The notes: generated from the letters alone by a model not told the origin. A stretch of 64,000 bases of DNA from Geobacillus vulcani PSS1 (GCF_000733845.1 NZ_JPOI01000001.1:608501-672500); one strand, 5' to 3'. Shown: positions 1 through 8,624, counted from the first letter of the stretch. A program made the numbers and translations.

Positions 1-55
1 CATTCGTTAGTGGGGAATTGAAGCCTTCGGAGCACCACATCCAACGAGAGTAGCT

Positions 56-358
56 TTGGCGAAATCGGGTGCGATGAACAAGGAAAGAAACATAGGTCTT
101 TATAAGATTTTTAACTATCTTATAAAGCCTTATAAGTTTTCTGTAACGGCTGCCAAAGTCATGGAACTCATCGTTTCATACGAGCAGAAAGGCATGGAGA
201 AAGGAATAGAGAAAGGAATAGAGAAAGGCTTGGAGAAAGGAATGGAAAAAGCGAAGCTGGATGTTGCGAAACGAATGTTGGCAAAAGGATATGATGCCGA
301 CACGATTCATGAACTGACCGGGCTGCCGCTTGAAAAGATTGAACAATTGAAGAAATAA
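56..358 (+). pseudogene. C-terminal remnant of an Rpn-family (PD-(D/E)XK) nuclease/transposase
   Basis: From about residue 37 on, the reading frame matches the C-terminal tail of Rpn-type proteins: a MELIVSYEQKG start, a tandem run of GMEKGIEKG-like heptads, then a helix-turn-helix-like end (AKGYDADTIHELTGLPLEKI). The intact copy at 11917-12825 has the same layout. The roughly 230-residue catalytic part that should lie upstream is missing. The first 36 residues look unrelated and include a perfect 11-bp inverted repeat at 98-127. The frame opens with TTG and no convincing ribosome binding site, so I take it as a broken gene rather than a small functional protein. Rpn proteins are recombination-promoting nucleases that scatter in many copies through Bacillaceae genomes. 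Confidence 0.7.
98..127. repeat. Perfect 11-bp inverted repeat inside the Rpn remnant
   Basis: CTTTATAAGAT at 98-108 and its exact complement ATCTTATAAAG at 117-127 are separated by 8 bases. The stretch is much more AT-rich than its surroundings and lies where the nuclease homology begins. It may be part of the sequence that replaced the nuclease domain. Confidence 0.6.
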
Positions 359-456
359 TACGGAGACAAGAGCCTTCCTCCCTGGCATTCCATTCCGGAT
401 TGTCGTCCTTCGATCTCTCCAAAACTTTGAGAAATCCCCCAGGGAGAAAGGCCTCT

Positions 457-819
457 TTATCGCTGTTCCCATCCATTTTGCCTGACAGTCCGATCCTCTG
501 AAAGCCCAATCCGCTCAAGCTCACGCCCCAAGCGTCCCGTAAGCATCAGCCCGTACATGTGAAAATCAGCTCGGAGCGACCAAAGCGGGTGGCCAAAGGT
601 GGCGGGTTTGTTTCCTTCGATAAAAAAGTGGCTGAACCAAGCGAGCGTGTAGACGGCAATCGGCGCGCCAAGCAGCCACCATGCATTCCCCGTTACAGCC
701 GCGATGATGATGAACAAAAAGACAACACTCGTTCCGACAAAATGCCACCACCGCGTCGCTCGTTTGCGGTGCTGGGTCAAATAGAACGGCCAAAATTCTT
801 CATAGTCGCGGAATCTCAC
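457..819 (-). CDS. DUF962 / Mpo1-like membrane protein
   Basis: A protein of about 120 residues of the DUF962 (YGL010w/Mpo1-like) family. Typical blocks are present: FWPFYLTQHRKRATRWWHFVGT near the N terminus, two hydrophobic segments in the middle, and FIEGNKPATFGHPLWSLRADF near the C terminus. Yeast Mpo1 is an iron-dependent dioxygenase of 2-hydroxy fatty acid breakdown. The bacterial role is unknown. I chose the GTG at 819 because AAAGGGGGTGA lies just upstream at a good distance. The open frame runs further 5', but that part belongs to a decayed neighbour (864-1080). The gene stands alone and is followed by Rpn debris. Confidence 0.8.
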   Translation of the reverse strand: MRFRDYEEFWPFYLTQHRKRATRWWHFVGTSVVFLFIIIAAVTGNAWWLLGAPIAVYTLAWFSHFFIEGNKPATFGHPLWSLRADFHMYGLMLTGRLGRELERIGLSEDRTVRQNGWEQR

Positions 820-863
820 TTCCCTCACCCCCTTTCGCTTCCGCCGCTGCAACCCGCCGCTCG

Positions 864-1080
864 CGAATGGGCCGAGCGAGCAGCCCCCGGTCATGTACCA
901 AAACAGCACGAACGACAATCATGTCCACCATTGTCCTTTGACGAGCGACTGTTGCCAATCATCGAACTCATCGATGCCGCCCTTGACGATCGGCGCAGGC
1001 GCAGCGGGCGAATAGAAGCGGCGAACCGCTCCGTGAACGGCCGCCACGCCAACAAGGAACGTGACGATGACCAACCTTCA
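864..1080 (-). pseudogene. Decayed partial copy of the 5' end of the 1110-2498 gene
   Basis: Translated on the minus strand, this stretch aligns with the N-terminal part of the neighbouring membrane protein. FLVGVAAVHGAVRRFYSPAA here matches LLVGVVMLVKGTVRRLYSLAA there, and DDWQQSLVKGQWW matches EYWQQSLIEGQWW. About 11 codons are deleted between the two blocks. Where the intact gene reads TGGTGGGCATGG (W-W-A-W), this copy reads TGGTGGACATGA, an in-frame stop. The similarity ends shortly before the DUF962 gene. It is a tandem paralogue that has been truncated and inactivated. Confidence 0.75.
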
Positions 1081-1109
1081 CCCTCCATAGCGGCATCTAG
1101 TACCATTGC

Positions 1110-2498
1110 TTATTGAATGTCATCCATGACACAAAATGTCTGCAAGTTGTGTTCTTGTTTTGGCACATTCAGGCGCGACACCGGTTGAGCCGTGCGCAAA
1201 TGAAAGATTTGCATTTCCCCTGCATGATCCGACTCGCTTCCTGCGGGCGGCTCCAATAGCACATACACATAGTCGCCATGAAATCGGGCTTCCCAGTACG
1301 ATGCGGGCAGTTCGTGTTTTTCGATCGGCTGGAACTGAGCGTTCAAAGCCATCCATCCCGATTTCTCCCGCTGTACGTAGCTCACCCACAGCGTGTCTCC
1401 TTGTACTTGGAGCTGATCGAATCGTGTTTCCTCCTCTCCTGTATCCCAATACGCCACTCGCCATGAACGCAAATCAATGATGGTGAGACGAGGCTTCGTG
1501 GCGATGACAAGGTGGTTGCGGAAAGCCGCCATCGATCGGGCGGAAGAAGTGAGCAACGGAATTTCTTTCACGACCTCGCCGCGTTGATCGATCACATACA
1601 ATACGCCTTGTTCCTTTTCAATCACATCGGCGAACACATAGAAATACGGCGCTACGTGCAAAACTTGAAGAACGTAAGGAGGGAACCGTTTAGAAAATAG
1701 CAATTTCCCCTCTTTTCGTACTTCGAGTTTATTCGTTTTTACATCTTGGTTGAGCGAACGAATATCCCACTCTCCCTGCAACGAGGCAAAGGAAAGAGGG
1801 CTGGAGAGCGCTTCTTGATCGGTAACAGTCCATTTGCCTGGATTCAGTCGATACACATACCTTCCCGTATAATCGGACCACAACAACAGTTCCTTTGTTG
1901 AGGAAACGGGCGAAAGGTGAGAGATTCCAACCGCTTTGAGCGTCACCACTTTGCGCACATGATGTTCGTCCGCCTCCACGATATATGACTCTCGCTCTAA
2001 CGGATGAGAATACAAAAAGAAAATACGCGCCGACGGATCTTGCGGCAAGCGGGCTTTGGACGGCTCGTACGTCCGCACTGAAGAGACAACGGAATCGTCA
2101 ATGTTCTGCACCCAATACACGATGACAGGCGCAGCTGCCGCCAGCACCACCCATATCCATCTCTGCCGCTTCCACCAAACTTGTCCTTCCTTTTGACCTC
2201 CTATGCGTTGAACAAGCCATGCCCAGTACCATACGATGTAAAGGAACAACGCAAGCGACAGCCACGCCCACCATTGTCCTTCGATAAGGGATTGTTGCCA
2301 ATACTCGAACGGATCGACACCGACCCTGGCGATCGTGTGAAAATTGTTCAGAAAAAAGAGCGGCACTGCGAGCACCGCAGCGAGCGAATACAAGCGGCGA
2401 ACCGTCCCTTTCACTAGCATCACCACACCGACGAGCAGCGTTGCGATGCATATGACGTAGTACAACATTGTCATCCATAACGGTGCACTTGGACCCAT
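1110..2498 (-). CDS. Unknown membrane protein with four N-terminal helices and an outer beta-rich domain
   Basis: About 462 residues. I do not recognise the family. The first ~150 residues hold four strongly hydrophobic segments (MTMLYYVICIATLLVGVVML, LYSLAAVLAVPLFFL, WWAWLSLALFLYIVWYW and WIWVVLAAAAPVIVYWV). The remaining ~310 residues are polar and beta-rich, with repeated strand-turn patterns ending in W/Y-rich strands, as in beta-propeller sensor domains. It is therefore probably anchored in the membrane with a large outer domain. The start at 2498 is preceded by GGAAGGGGATGCAAC; an ATG 21 bases upstream sits on the binding site itself. A truncated copy lies immediately downstream. Confidence 0.7.
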   Translation of the reverse strand: MGPSAPLWMTMLYYVICIATLLVGVVMLVKGTVRRLYSLAAVLAVPLFFLNNFHTIARVGVDPFEYWQQSLIEGQWWAWLSLALFLYIVWYWAWLVQRIGGQKEGQVWWKRQRWIWVVLAAAAPVIVYWVQNIDDSVVSSVRTYEPSKARLPQDPSARIFFLYSHPLERESYIVEADEHHVRKVVTLKAVGISHLSPVSSTKELLLWSDYTGRYVYRLNPGKWTVTDQEALSSPLSFASLQGEWDIRSLNQDVKTNKLEVRKEGKLLFSKRFPPYVLQVLHVAPYFYVFADVIEKEQGVLYVIDQRGEVVKEIPLLTSSARSMAAFRNHLVIATKPRLTIIDLRSWRVAYWDTGEEETRFDQLQVQGDTLWVSYVQREKSGWMALNAQFQPIEKHELPASYWEARFHGDYVYVLLEPPAGSESDHAGEMQIFHLRTAQPVSRLNVPKQEHNLQTFCVMDDIQ

Positions 2499-2646
2499 GT
2501 TGCATCCCCTTCCAGTCATGATAGTTGGAATATTCGATGAGATGGAGACGGTTTCCTTCTTTATGGAAAGATTCCCCCCCAGTTGAAAGAATACGCATCC
2601 GCCACCAAAAACGGTGTCTGTCTATTCTCGGGTCAAAAGGTTCCTC

Positions 2647-2775
2647 CTAGGATCCCGGTGATTTACTTAGAATCCTCTATTTTCATTAATCAGGAAAATT
2701 TAGTAAAACATGCTTTTGCTTCTCGTCCAGCTTCGTCGATGTTCCAAGTATGCTCATTTTTCACTGGCCTTCTAG
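2647..2775. repeat. Dispersed MITE-like repeat, copy 1 (degenerate)
   Basis: It begins CTAGGATCCCGGTGATTTA and ends TTTTTCACTGGCCTTCTAG, so its ends form an imperfect inverted repeat. The middle is only weakly like the other copies. It abuts copy 2 and shares its terminal CTAG. The gap 2499-2995 between the two minus-strand genes holds no coding sequence that I can support. Confidence 0.6.
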
Positions 2776-2899
2776 GAGACCGGTGATTAAATCGTGCATA
2801 CCGCTTCCCGGCATCGTTTCTCAAATAGAAAAACCTTGCAACACTGCGCACATTCACTCATCGATCAAGGGAAACCGCTGTTTTTCAACAGCCTTTTAG
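2772..2899. repeat. Dispersed MITE-like repeat, copy 2
   Basis: About 128 bp, beginning CTAGGAGACCGGTGATTAA and ending CAACAGCCTTTTAG. The shared core TTTCTCAAATAGAAAAACCTTG is followed by a CATTCACTCATCGATCAAGGGAA-like block. Clear relatives lie at 7160-7299 (inverted), 24693-24829 and 30087-30209. Confidence 0.75.
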
Positions 2900-2995
2900 C
2901 TATATGAAGAAAATAGATGACCCGCGTTGGTTGCTAATCATCGGGAAAGTGGTTTCACGCGCCAGCCTTTCGCCTGTCGATATTTTATGTGAATG

Positions 2996-3039
2996 AAAAC
3001 CGCCTCTTTCCCACTGATCCGATGGAAAAGAGGCGGTTT
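2996..3039 (-). terminator. Intrinsic terminator of the htrA-type gene
   Basis: The stem AAAACCGCCTCTTTCC / GGAAAAGAGGCGGTTT lies just 3' of the protease stop codon and is followed by a short T-rich run on the minus strand. The plus strand also reads GGCGGTTTCTTCTT, so it may work both ways. Confidence 0.85.
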
Positions 3040-3043
3040 CTTC

Positions 3044-4252
3044 TTACGACTGGCTGTTTTCTCTCGCCTTGAGCGTGACAGATACGGTTGTCTCAAACCC
3101 ATCACGATAAATTGTCAGTTTGATGCGATCGCCGACCGCTGTTTTCGTGTACAAATATTTGCGCAAGGCGCTGACGCTGTCGATTTTCTGGCCGTTGATC
3201 GCCGTGATGACGTCTTTCGATTTCAAGCCCGCGTCGGCCGCCGGCGAGAACGGTTCAACCGAGGTGATGGCCGCACCATATGTTACGTTGGACGGCAATT
3301 TCAGCTCATCGGCGCGCACATCATCGGACAAATCCGCGACATCGACGAGCTGGACGCCAAGATACGGGCGTTTGACTTTCCCGTCTTTCATCAGCTGTTC
3401 GACGATCGGCTTGACGTTTTCGCTCGGGATGGCAAAGCCGAGCCCTTCGACGCCTGTTTCGGCGATTTTCATGCTGTTGATGCCGATGACTTGCCCCGCG
3501 CTGTTAATGAGCGCGCCGCCGCTGTTGCCCGGGTTGATCGCCGCATCCGTCTGGATGACGTCAATCTCCCAGTCGCCCGCTGAAGTGGACACCGGCATCG
3601 TCCGTTTGCCGCTGACGATTCCTTCCGTCACCGTCCGCGACAAGTCAAGACCAAGCGGGTTGCCGATGGCCGCGACCGGCTCACCGATTTGCACGTTCGC
3701 CGAGTCGCCGAAGCTCGCCACTTTCGTTACGCCATCAGCTGGAATTTTCAAGACGGCGAGGTCCGTCAGCGCATCAGCGCCGACGATGTCCGCTTTCACT
3801 TTTTTGCCGTTCGCGAGCGCCACCTCGACTTTATTCGCTCCTTCGATGACATGGTTGTTCGTCACAATGTACGCCGTATTGCCCTCTTTTTTGAAAATCA
3901 CGCCTGAGCCTGTCCCAGCTTCGGTATCTTGCGCTTGATCGGAGAAAAAGTCGACTTGCTTCTGGATGTTGACGACGCCGACGACGGCATCGGCGACTTT
4001 GTTGATGGCGGCGATCATGTTCGTTTTCGTATTCGCCGTCGGCTGCAGCGGCAAGGCGTCGCTTTTTTGCTCAGTCGTTTGCGCCGCTTGAGTGGGGGCG
4101 GCGCCTTCTTGATTCAACCATTTCGGTGCCACATACCATGTCGCTGCGCTGCCGATCACCGCCCCAGCGACAGAAGCAGCAAGCCACGATACGAAGCGGC
4201 CGCGCCGTTTCGGCTGCGGAGTAGGGGTTGGTTCAAATGGCATCATGTCCAT
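3044..4252 (-). CDS. htrA: HtrA/DegP-type membrane-anchored serine protease
   Basis: A 402-residue S1C serine protease. A proline-rich N-terminal tail (1-18) precedes one membrane helix (about 20-42), so the protease acts outside the cell. The catalytic triad is His134 (TNNHVIEG), Asp164 (LTDLAVLKI) and Ser244 (NPGNSGGALI). A PDZ domain fills roughly residues 290-395 (YLGVQLVD, then LKSKDVITAINGQKI). It degrades or refolds misfolded secreted proteins. The ATG at 4252 has AAAGGAGGAGATGACCG before it. In Bacillus subtilis, HtrA-type proteases answer to the CssRS two-component system. A two-component pair starts 0.8 kb away here, but I see no direct evidence of a regulatory link. Confidence 0.93.
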   Translation of the reverse strand: MDMMPFEPTPTPQPKRRGRFVSWLAASVAGAVIGSAATWYVAPKWLNQEGAAPTQAAQTTEQKSDALPLQPTANTKTNMIAAINKVADAVVGVVNIQKQVDFFSDQAQDTEAGTGSGVIFKKEGNTAYIVTNNHVIEGANKVEVALANGKKVKADIVGADALTDLAVLKIPADGVTKVASFGDSANVQIGEPVAAIGNPLGLDLSRTVTEGIVSGKRTMPVSTSAGDWEIDVIQTDAAINPGNSGGALINSAGQVIGINSMKIAETGVEGLGFAIPSENVKPIVEQLMKDGKVKRPYLGVQLVDVADLSDDVRADELKLPSNVTYGAAITSVEPFSPAADAGLKSKDVITAINGQKIDSVSALRKYLYTKTAVGDRIKLTIYRDGFETTVSVTLKARENSQS

Positions 4253-4486
4253 CGGTCATCTCCTCCTTTATCATGAATGGTCATCCATAACCAAACATTG
4301 GACAACTTCGAGCGAATGCCGCCAAAGCATCGGAAAGGAGGATGAAACACAACGATGTCGCCTACATCCATCGGTCGTACACAAAGATCAGATGACATGT
4401 TCCGGTCATTGGCTGCTTTCTCCCTACCATAGTTGAACGGCATGTCTCGTTCCTTCTTTCCAAAGGGGCATCCCACGATGTTCCGA

Positions 4487-4909
4487 TTAGATTGTCTCCG
4501 GCGCAACAGTCGTCCGCTTTTGTTTCCGCTTGCGTCCCGCGGCGAGCGTGCGAATTGACAAGCAAATGCCCGTCGCCGTTAAGACGATCATCGCCACCGC
4601 GGCGAGATCAACCGCCCAACGAATGTCGAGCGAGCCAATGCGCCCTTCATGCAGCTGGCGGATGAACGTTCCAAGCGACGTTCCTCTTTCTTCAGCGCGC
4701 GGAACGATCGGGGCAGTGGACGAGCCTGCGCCAGACGCTTGTTCCACTCCGAACGCGCCGCCTGCTTGCATGGCACGATGCATTTCGCCGCGTTCGGCCT
4801 GGCCGATGAGCCACGGCTCGGATAGAAACAGGCCTGTCACAGCTTCAACGAGCAAAAAGACGGAACTGATCAATCCAATCCAAAGATGCAAATTTCTCAT
4901 TTTCCTCAT
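4487..4909 (-). CDS. Small PepSY-associated-type two-helix membrane protein
   Basis: About 140 residues. An N-terminal RNLHLWIGLISSVFLLVEAVTG helix and a C-terminal WAVDLAAVAMIVLTATGICL helix enclose a polar outer loop of about 70 residues. This is the layout of PepSY-associated TM proteins (the family pattern is R-x-x-H-x-W-x-G near the first helix). The function is unknown. PepSY proteins often sit beside two-component systems, and this one is divergent from such a pair at 5077. I chose the ATG at 4909 because AAGGAGGAG lies 9 bases upstream; the ATG at 4915 is also possible. About 230 bp between it and htrA hold no gene I can support. Confidence 0.65.
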   Translation of the reverse strand: MRKMRNLHLWIGLISSVFLLVEAVTGLFLSEPWLIGQAERGEMHRAMQAGGAFGVEQASGAGSSTAPIVPRAEERGTSLGTFIRQLHEGRIGSLDIRWAVDLAAVAMIVLTATGICLSIRTLAAGRKRKQKRTTVAPETI

Positions 4910-5076
4910 CGTCATGCTCCTCCTTTTCCTCTTCGCCCATCATCATACCCAAGCAAAGTGAAAAAACGGTGAAAAATCCTCGTCGGATCGGCTTTCCTTT
5001 GCCTTTTCAATTTTCACCTTTTTTTCACGTAGATTTGCTATGATAAAAGCAAGGATGGAAAACAGGAGGAACGTCC

Positions 5077-5748
5077 ATGAAAGTGTTGCTGGCGGAAGAC
5101 GATCTCCATTTAGGGGAACTGATCGTTCATTTGTTGAAGAAAAAAGGCATTGACCATATCGATTGGGTGCAGGAAGGGGAAGACGCGTACGACTACGCGA
5201 TGGCGGAATTTTACGATGTCGTCGTGCTCGATTGGATGCTGCCGAACGGCGATGGGGTGGAGATTTGCCGCCGCTTGCGGCAAAACGGCTACACAGGCGC
5301 CATTTTGATGTTGACCGCGAAAGACGCGGTGCAAGACCGCGTCACCGGGCTTGAATCCGGAGCGGATGACTATTTGGTCAAGCCGTTTGAAATCGATGAG
5401 CTTGTCGCTCGCTTAAAAGCGCTCGCCCGGCGCACGTTCGTCCCGCTCCAAGAGGAAACCGTGACGTTTCACGGCTTCACATTGAACCGGACAAGCCATA
5501 CGCTGCATCGCGGTGACGAGGAAATTTTCCTCACCCCGCGCGAGTTTCAGCTCCTTGATCTTCTCGTCCAAAATCAAGGCCACGTCGTACCGCGCGAGAC
5601 GATATTGGACCGCGTCTGGGGCTGGGACGCCGACGTCTCAATGAAAACGATCGACGCGACGATCAAATTGCTCCGTAAAAAATTGAAGGACGACGTCATC
5701 CAAACGGTGCGCGGGGTGGGATATAAAATTGATCAAACAATGGAATGA
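5077..5748 (+). CDS. OmpR/PhoB-family response regulator
   Basis: 223 residues. The receiver domain (1-120) has the acidic pair Asp8/Asp9, the phosphorylated Asp52 (VVVLDWMLP), Thr80 and Lys102 (LVKPFEI). The C-terminal winged helix (about 130-220) carries the typical LTPREFQLLDLLVQN and TIDATIKLLRKKL stretches, ending VRGVGYKI. It is a DNA-binding regulator phosphorylated by the kinase encoded next. The kinase start codon overlaps its last codons by 20 bp, so the two are translationally coupled. AAACAGGAGGAACGTCC precedes the ATG. Its targets cannot be read from the sequence. The divergent PepSY-type gene and htrA are candidates. Confidence 0.95.
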   Translation: MKVLLAEDDLHLGELIVHLLKKKGIDHIDWVQEGEDAYDYAMAEFYDVVVLDWMLPNGDGVEICRRLRQNGYTGAILMLTAKDAVQDRVTGLESGADDYLVKPFEIDELVARLKALARRTFVPLQEETVTFHGFTLNRTSHTLHRGDEEIFLTPREFQLLDLLVQNQGHVVPRETILDRVWGWDADVSMKTIDATIKLLRKKLKDDVIQTVRGVGYKIDQTME

Positions 5749-7102
5749 ATGGCGCAACTGGCTGCGCCGTTTAGGAAGCGCGGACTTGTTCCGCCGCACC
5801 CATTGGCGGCTGACGGCGCTTTACAGCGGCATCTTTACTTTATTTCTCGCTTTGTTTATCGTCATCGCCGCCGCTTTGTTTTATTGGATCACGACATCCG
5901 ATCAAGAGCGGCGCATCGTTCGCCTCGCTGAACAAGAGGCCAACACGATGGAACAGTTTTTGTTAAAGCAAAGCGATTTTGACTTGTTCGATGACGAAAG
6001 TCTCGTATTGCTCAGCGAAGACCAACTCTTTTTTTACGTAATCGCTCCTAATGGCGATCTGCTTGCCGGGGATGAAGTCCACCCGCGCCTGCGCCCGTAC
6101 TTTTTGCACGCCTTGTCTCGTCTAAATATGAACGCACGTGCTCCAGTCTATTTGACCGTATCATTACCCGAGCATATGCCGGGCCTGGCCCGCGACGCCG
6201 CCCGTGACTGGCGGGTGCTCGCCGCCGCCCGTCCGCTCGTCATTCATGGCAATGTCGTCGGCATCTTGTATATCGGGATGGATGTGACCTCGTTTTTCGG
6301 GGTGTTCCATTGGCTGCTTATTGTGCTGATCGGTCTTGCCGTTCTCTTTCTCGCCGTCGGCGTGGCGCTCAGTTACTTCATGTCGAAGCGGGCGCTCGTG
6401 CCGATTGAAGAAGCGTACGAGCGGCAGCGCCAGTTTGTCGCCGACGCCTCCCATGAATTGCGCACACCGCTGAGCGTCGTCTTTTCATCTGTTGAGGCGC
6501 TCACAATGGAAGAAGACGTGATGAAAAACGAGTTTGCCCGCCGTCTGCTTGACCGCCTTCGCGAGGAGTTGAAGCGGATCACAAAGCTGATGAACGATCT
6601 CTTGACGCTCGCCCGCGCCGATGCGAGACACGCCGCGTTGGAACTGGCGAAACAGACGTTTGACTTTCGCCCGCACGCCGAGCGCACGTTTCAGCTCGTG
6701 GCGGAACTGGCGGCGAAAAAACAGCTCACGATGCACTTTCACGCTCCGGAACAAGCGGTCGTGACGGCCGACCCGGATAAACTGACGCAGCTGCTGTACA
6801 TTTTGCTTGATAACGCGATCAAATACACCCCAGAAGGCGGAGAAGTGACATTGTCGATCCGCACCGAGCCGAAGCAGTTCATCCTTTCCGTCAAAGACAC
6901 CGGCATCGGCATCCCACCGGAAGACATCGGCCGCATTTTCGACCGCTTTTACCGCGTCGACAAAGCGCGCTCGCGCCAACAAGGCGGTCACGGCCTAGGG
7001 CTATCGATCGCCAAATGGATCGTTGATGCCCATGGCGGCACGATCCATGTCCACAGCCAGCTCGGGCAAGGGACGGAGTTTATCGTACGTCTGCCTGCCT
7101 GA
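5729..7102 (+). CDS. Sensor histidine kinase partner of the 5077 regulator
   Basis: 457 residues. The first membrane helix (about 30-55) and a second one (about 193-217) enclose an outer sensing domain of about 135 residues. The dimerisation box RQFVADASHELRTPLSV carries the phospho-acceptor His242. N box LLDNAIKYTPEGG, G1 DTGIGIPPEDIG, F box FDRFYRVDKARS and G2 GGHGLGLSI are all intact. No clear HAMP domain lies between the second helix and the His box. The start is a TTG inside the regulator's 3' end. The arrangement resembles CiaH/YkoH-type kinases of Gram-positives; the signal is unknown. Confidence 0.93.
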   Translation: MIKQWNEWRNWLRRLGSADLFRRTHWRLTALYSGIFTLFLALFIVIAAALFYWITTSDQERRIVRLAEQEANTMEQFLLKQSDFDLFDDESLVLLSEDQLFFYVIAPNGDLLAGDEVHPRLRPYFLHALSRLNMNARAPVYLTVSLPEHMPGLARDAARDWRVLAAARPLVIHGNVVGILYIGMDVTSFFGVFHWLLIVLIGLAVLFLAVGVALSYFMSKRALVPIEEAYERQRQFVADASHELRTPLSVVFSSVEALTMEEDVMKNEFARRLLDRLREELKRITKLMNDLLTLARADARHAALELAKQTFDFRPHAERTFQLVAELAAKKQLTMHFHAPEQAVVTADPDKLTQLLYILLDNAIKYTPEGGEVTLSIRTEPKQFILSVKDTGIGIPPEDIGRIFDRFYRVDKARSRQQGGHGLGLSIAKWIVDAHGGTIHVHSQLGQGTEFIVRLPA

Positions 7103-7117
7103 GCACATCTTCGAAAA

Positions 7118-7150
7118 GGGCGCCTCCGCAAAACAACGAGGCGCCCTTTT
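7118..7150 (+). terminator. Terminator of the two-component operon
   Basis: The stem GGGCGCCTC / GAGGCGCCC is followed by TTTT directly after the kinase gene. Confidence 0.88.
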
Positions 7151-7159
7151 GACCGTTGT

Positions 7160-7299
7160 CTAGAAGGCTGGGGAAAAACGGCTGATTCTCTTAATCAATG
7201 GGAGAATGAGCGAAAAGCAGAACCGATGCAACAAGGGTTTTTCTAATTGAGAAATAACATTGTAAAGCCGTATCCACGACTAAATCACCATCCTCCTAG
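7160..7299. repeat. Dispersed MITE-like repeat, copy 3 (inverted)
   Basis: About 140 bp. It runs from CTAGAAGGCTGGGGAAAAA to TAAATCACCATCCTCCTAG and is the reverse complement of the other copies. Read on the minus strand, it shares the TTGCATCGGTTCTGCTTTTC block with the copy at 24693-24829. The interval 7151-7462 otherwise holds only the unmapped promoter region of the next gene. Confidence 0.78.
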
Positions 7300-7462
7300 G
7301 CGCTTTTCCTGCGTTTATCCCCTCCATCTCTTGTGCTTCGCCTGCGGGCAACCGGCTTTTCTCTTTTTTGAAATCTGTGTCCTCTTTTCACCTTATTTTC
7401 TCTTTCCCTCGCTACAATGCAAACTGTAGGCCGGTCCACCATCAAAAAAGGAGGTGAGAAGA

Positions 7463-7984
7463 TTGAAGAAAACTCGAGCAGTCGTTTGGCTCGCGCTTGT
7501 GGCGCTCGTTGGGGTCAGCTTGCTTCATGGGCTCACGCCGCATGAAGCGATGGCGCACGGACGCCCCGGGGTTCCGTTTGACGGCGTGCATGGCGGCGTT
7601 TGGCACCACCGTCAGGCATTCGGCATGGGGCCGCGCGCAGGCTGGATGCTTCCGCGCTTGTTCCTGTGGATCATCCCCTTGCTGCTTATCGGCGTTGGCG
7701 CCGTATGGCTCGCAGTGAAGCGGTCAAAGCGCTGGATCGGTTGGGCGCTCGTCACCTTAGGGATCGCCGCCTTGTTGCCGAAATGGGTGCTGATTGCACT
7801 GGCACTCGTGGCCGTCTACACGTTCGGACGACGTCAAGGACGAAAACCAGCAGCTGCTGAAGCATGGTCTCCAGCACCGCCGTCCGTTTCTGTCGATTGG
7901 CTGGACCAATGGGAAAAAACGATACAAAAGGAGGCGCTGACGAATGGGCATTTTTCGTCGGATCAAGACGATCGTTCTCGCTGA
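7463..7984 (+). CDS. Membrane protein of unknown function, co-transcribed with PspA
   Basis: About 173 residues. There is a signal-like N terminus (AVVWLALVALVGVSLLHGL), a His/Gly-rich segment, then three hydrophobic stretches around residues 70-125 and a polar C-terminal tail. I chose the TTG at 7463 because AAGGAGGTGA sits 5 bases before it. The GTG at 7454 lies inside that site. The gene overlaps the start of the PspA-type gene by 41 bp, which argues for one transcript. In other Bacillaceae, small membrane proteins next to PspA/LiaH anchor or control it during envelope stress. Such a role here is an inference. Confidence 0.7.
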   Translation: MKKTRAVVWLALVALVGVSLLHGLTPHEAMAHGRPGVPFDGVHGGVWHHRQAFGMGPRAGWMLPRLFLWIIPLLLIGVGAVWLAVKRSKRWIGWALVTLGIAALLPKWVLIALALVAVYTFGRRQGRKPAAAEAWSPAPPSVSVDWLDQWEKTIQKEALTNGHFSSDQDDRSR

Positions 7985-8597
7985 AGTGAATGAACAAATC
8001 GATCAATGGGAAGACCCGATCGCCATGACAAAACAATATTTGCGTGAACTCGAGCAGCAGCTCGAACGAGGGCGCCAAGCGCTCGCCCAGCAATGGGTCG
8101 CTGAGCGGCGCTATGAGACACTGATCGCCCAAGCGGAAGCGACGGTGGAAAAGCGGAACCGCCAAGCGAAACTGGCGCTCGAACGCAACGAAGAAGCGGT
8201 CGCCAAGTTGGCGCTGCGCGACAAGCTGCTGCACGAGAAAAAGCGGGAAGCCTATAAGCAACAATACAACGCGATCAAAGCGAAAACCGCTGAGGTGGCC
8301 CGCCGTCTTCAGGAGCTGCGCGAACGATATGACGAGCTCGCCGCCAAGCAGCTTGAGCTCACCGCTCGCGTCAACGCCGCCCAGGCGCTCAAGCAAATCG
8401 ACACGGCGCTCGCTTCGTTTTCCGCTGATGAAGCGCTGCGCGGCTTCGCCCGCATGGAAGAGCGCGTCATCGCCTTAGAAGCCGAAGCGGCCGCCGCCCG
8501 TTTCGGAGCGAACGTTGCGTTGTCCCCTGTGCCGTTTGAGGAAGAAGTGGAACGTGAGCTGGCAAAATGGAAAGAAGCCCAAGCGACGAACGCGTAA
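7944..8597 (+). CDS. PspA/IM30-family membrane-stress protein (LiaH-like)
   Basis: 217 residues, nearly all helical and coiled coil. The N terminus MGIFRRIKTIVLAEVNEQID is the amphipathic helix that binds membranes in PspA/IM30/LiaH proteins, followed by DPIAMTKQYLRELE, also typical. The family forms large oligomers on the inner face of the cell membrane and protects it under envelope stress. AAAAGGAGGCGCTGACGA precedes the ATG, within the end of the upstream membrane-protein gene. No LiaRS-type regulators lie next to it, unlike the B. subtilis lia operon. Confidence 0.88.
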   Translation: MGIFRRIKTIVLAEVNEQIDQWEDPIAMTKQYLRELEQQLERGRQALAQQWVAERRYETLIAQAEATVEKRNRQAKLALERNEEAVAKLALRDKLLHEKKREAYKQQYNAIKAKTAEVARRLQELRERYDELAAKQLELTARVNAAQALKQIDTALASFSADEALRGFARMEERVIALEAEAAAARFGANVALSPVPFEEEVERELAKWKEAQATNA

Positions 8598-8624
8598 TCC
8601 CCCTCCCCCCTTTGACATAGATGA

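Noticed and set aside
3120..3938. Long plus-strand open frame of 272 codons
   Set aside because: It is the mirror of the htrA-type gene on the other strand; high GC makes such antisense frames common here, as in the pur, gat and jet genes.
4243..4443. A 66-codon minus-strand frame overlapping the htrA start, with a fair binding site (AAGAAGGAACGAGAC)
   Set aside because: No family recognised, codon use unlike the neighbours, and it runs into the htrA start in another frame. A stretch GDIVVFHPPF recalls signal peptidases, but nothing else does.
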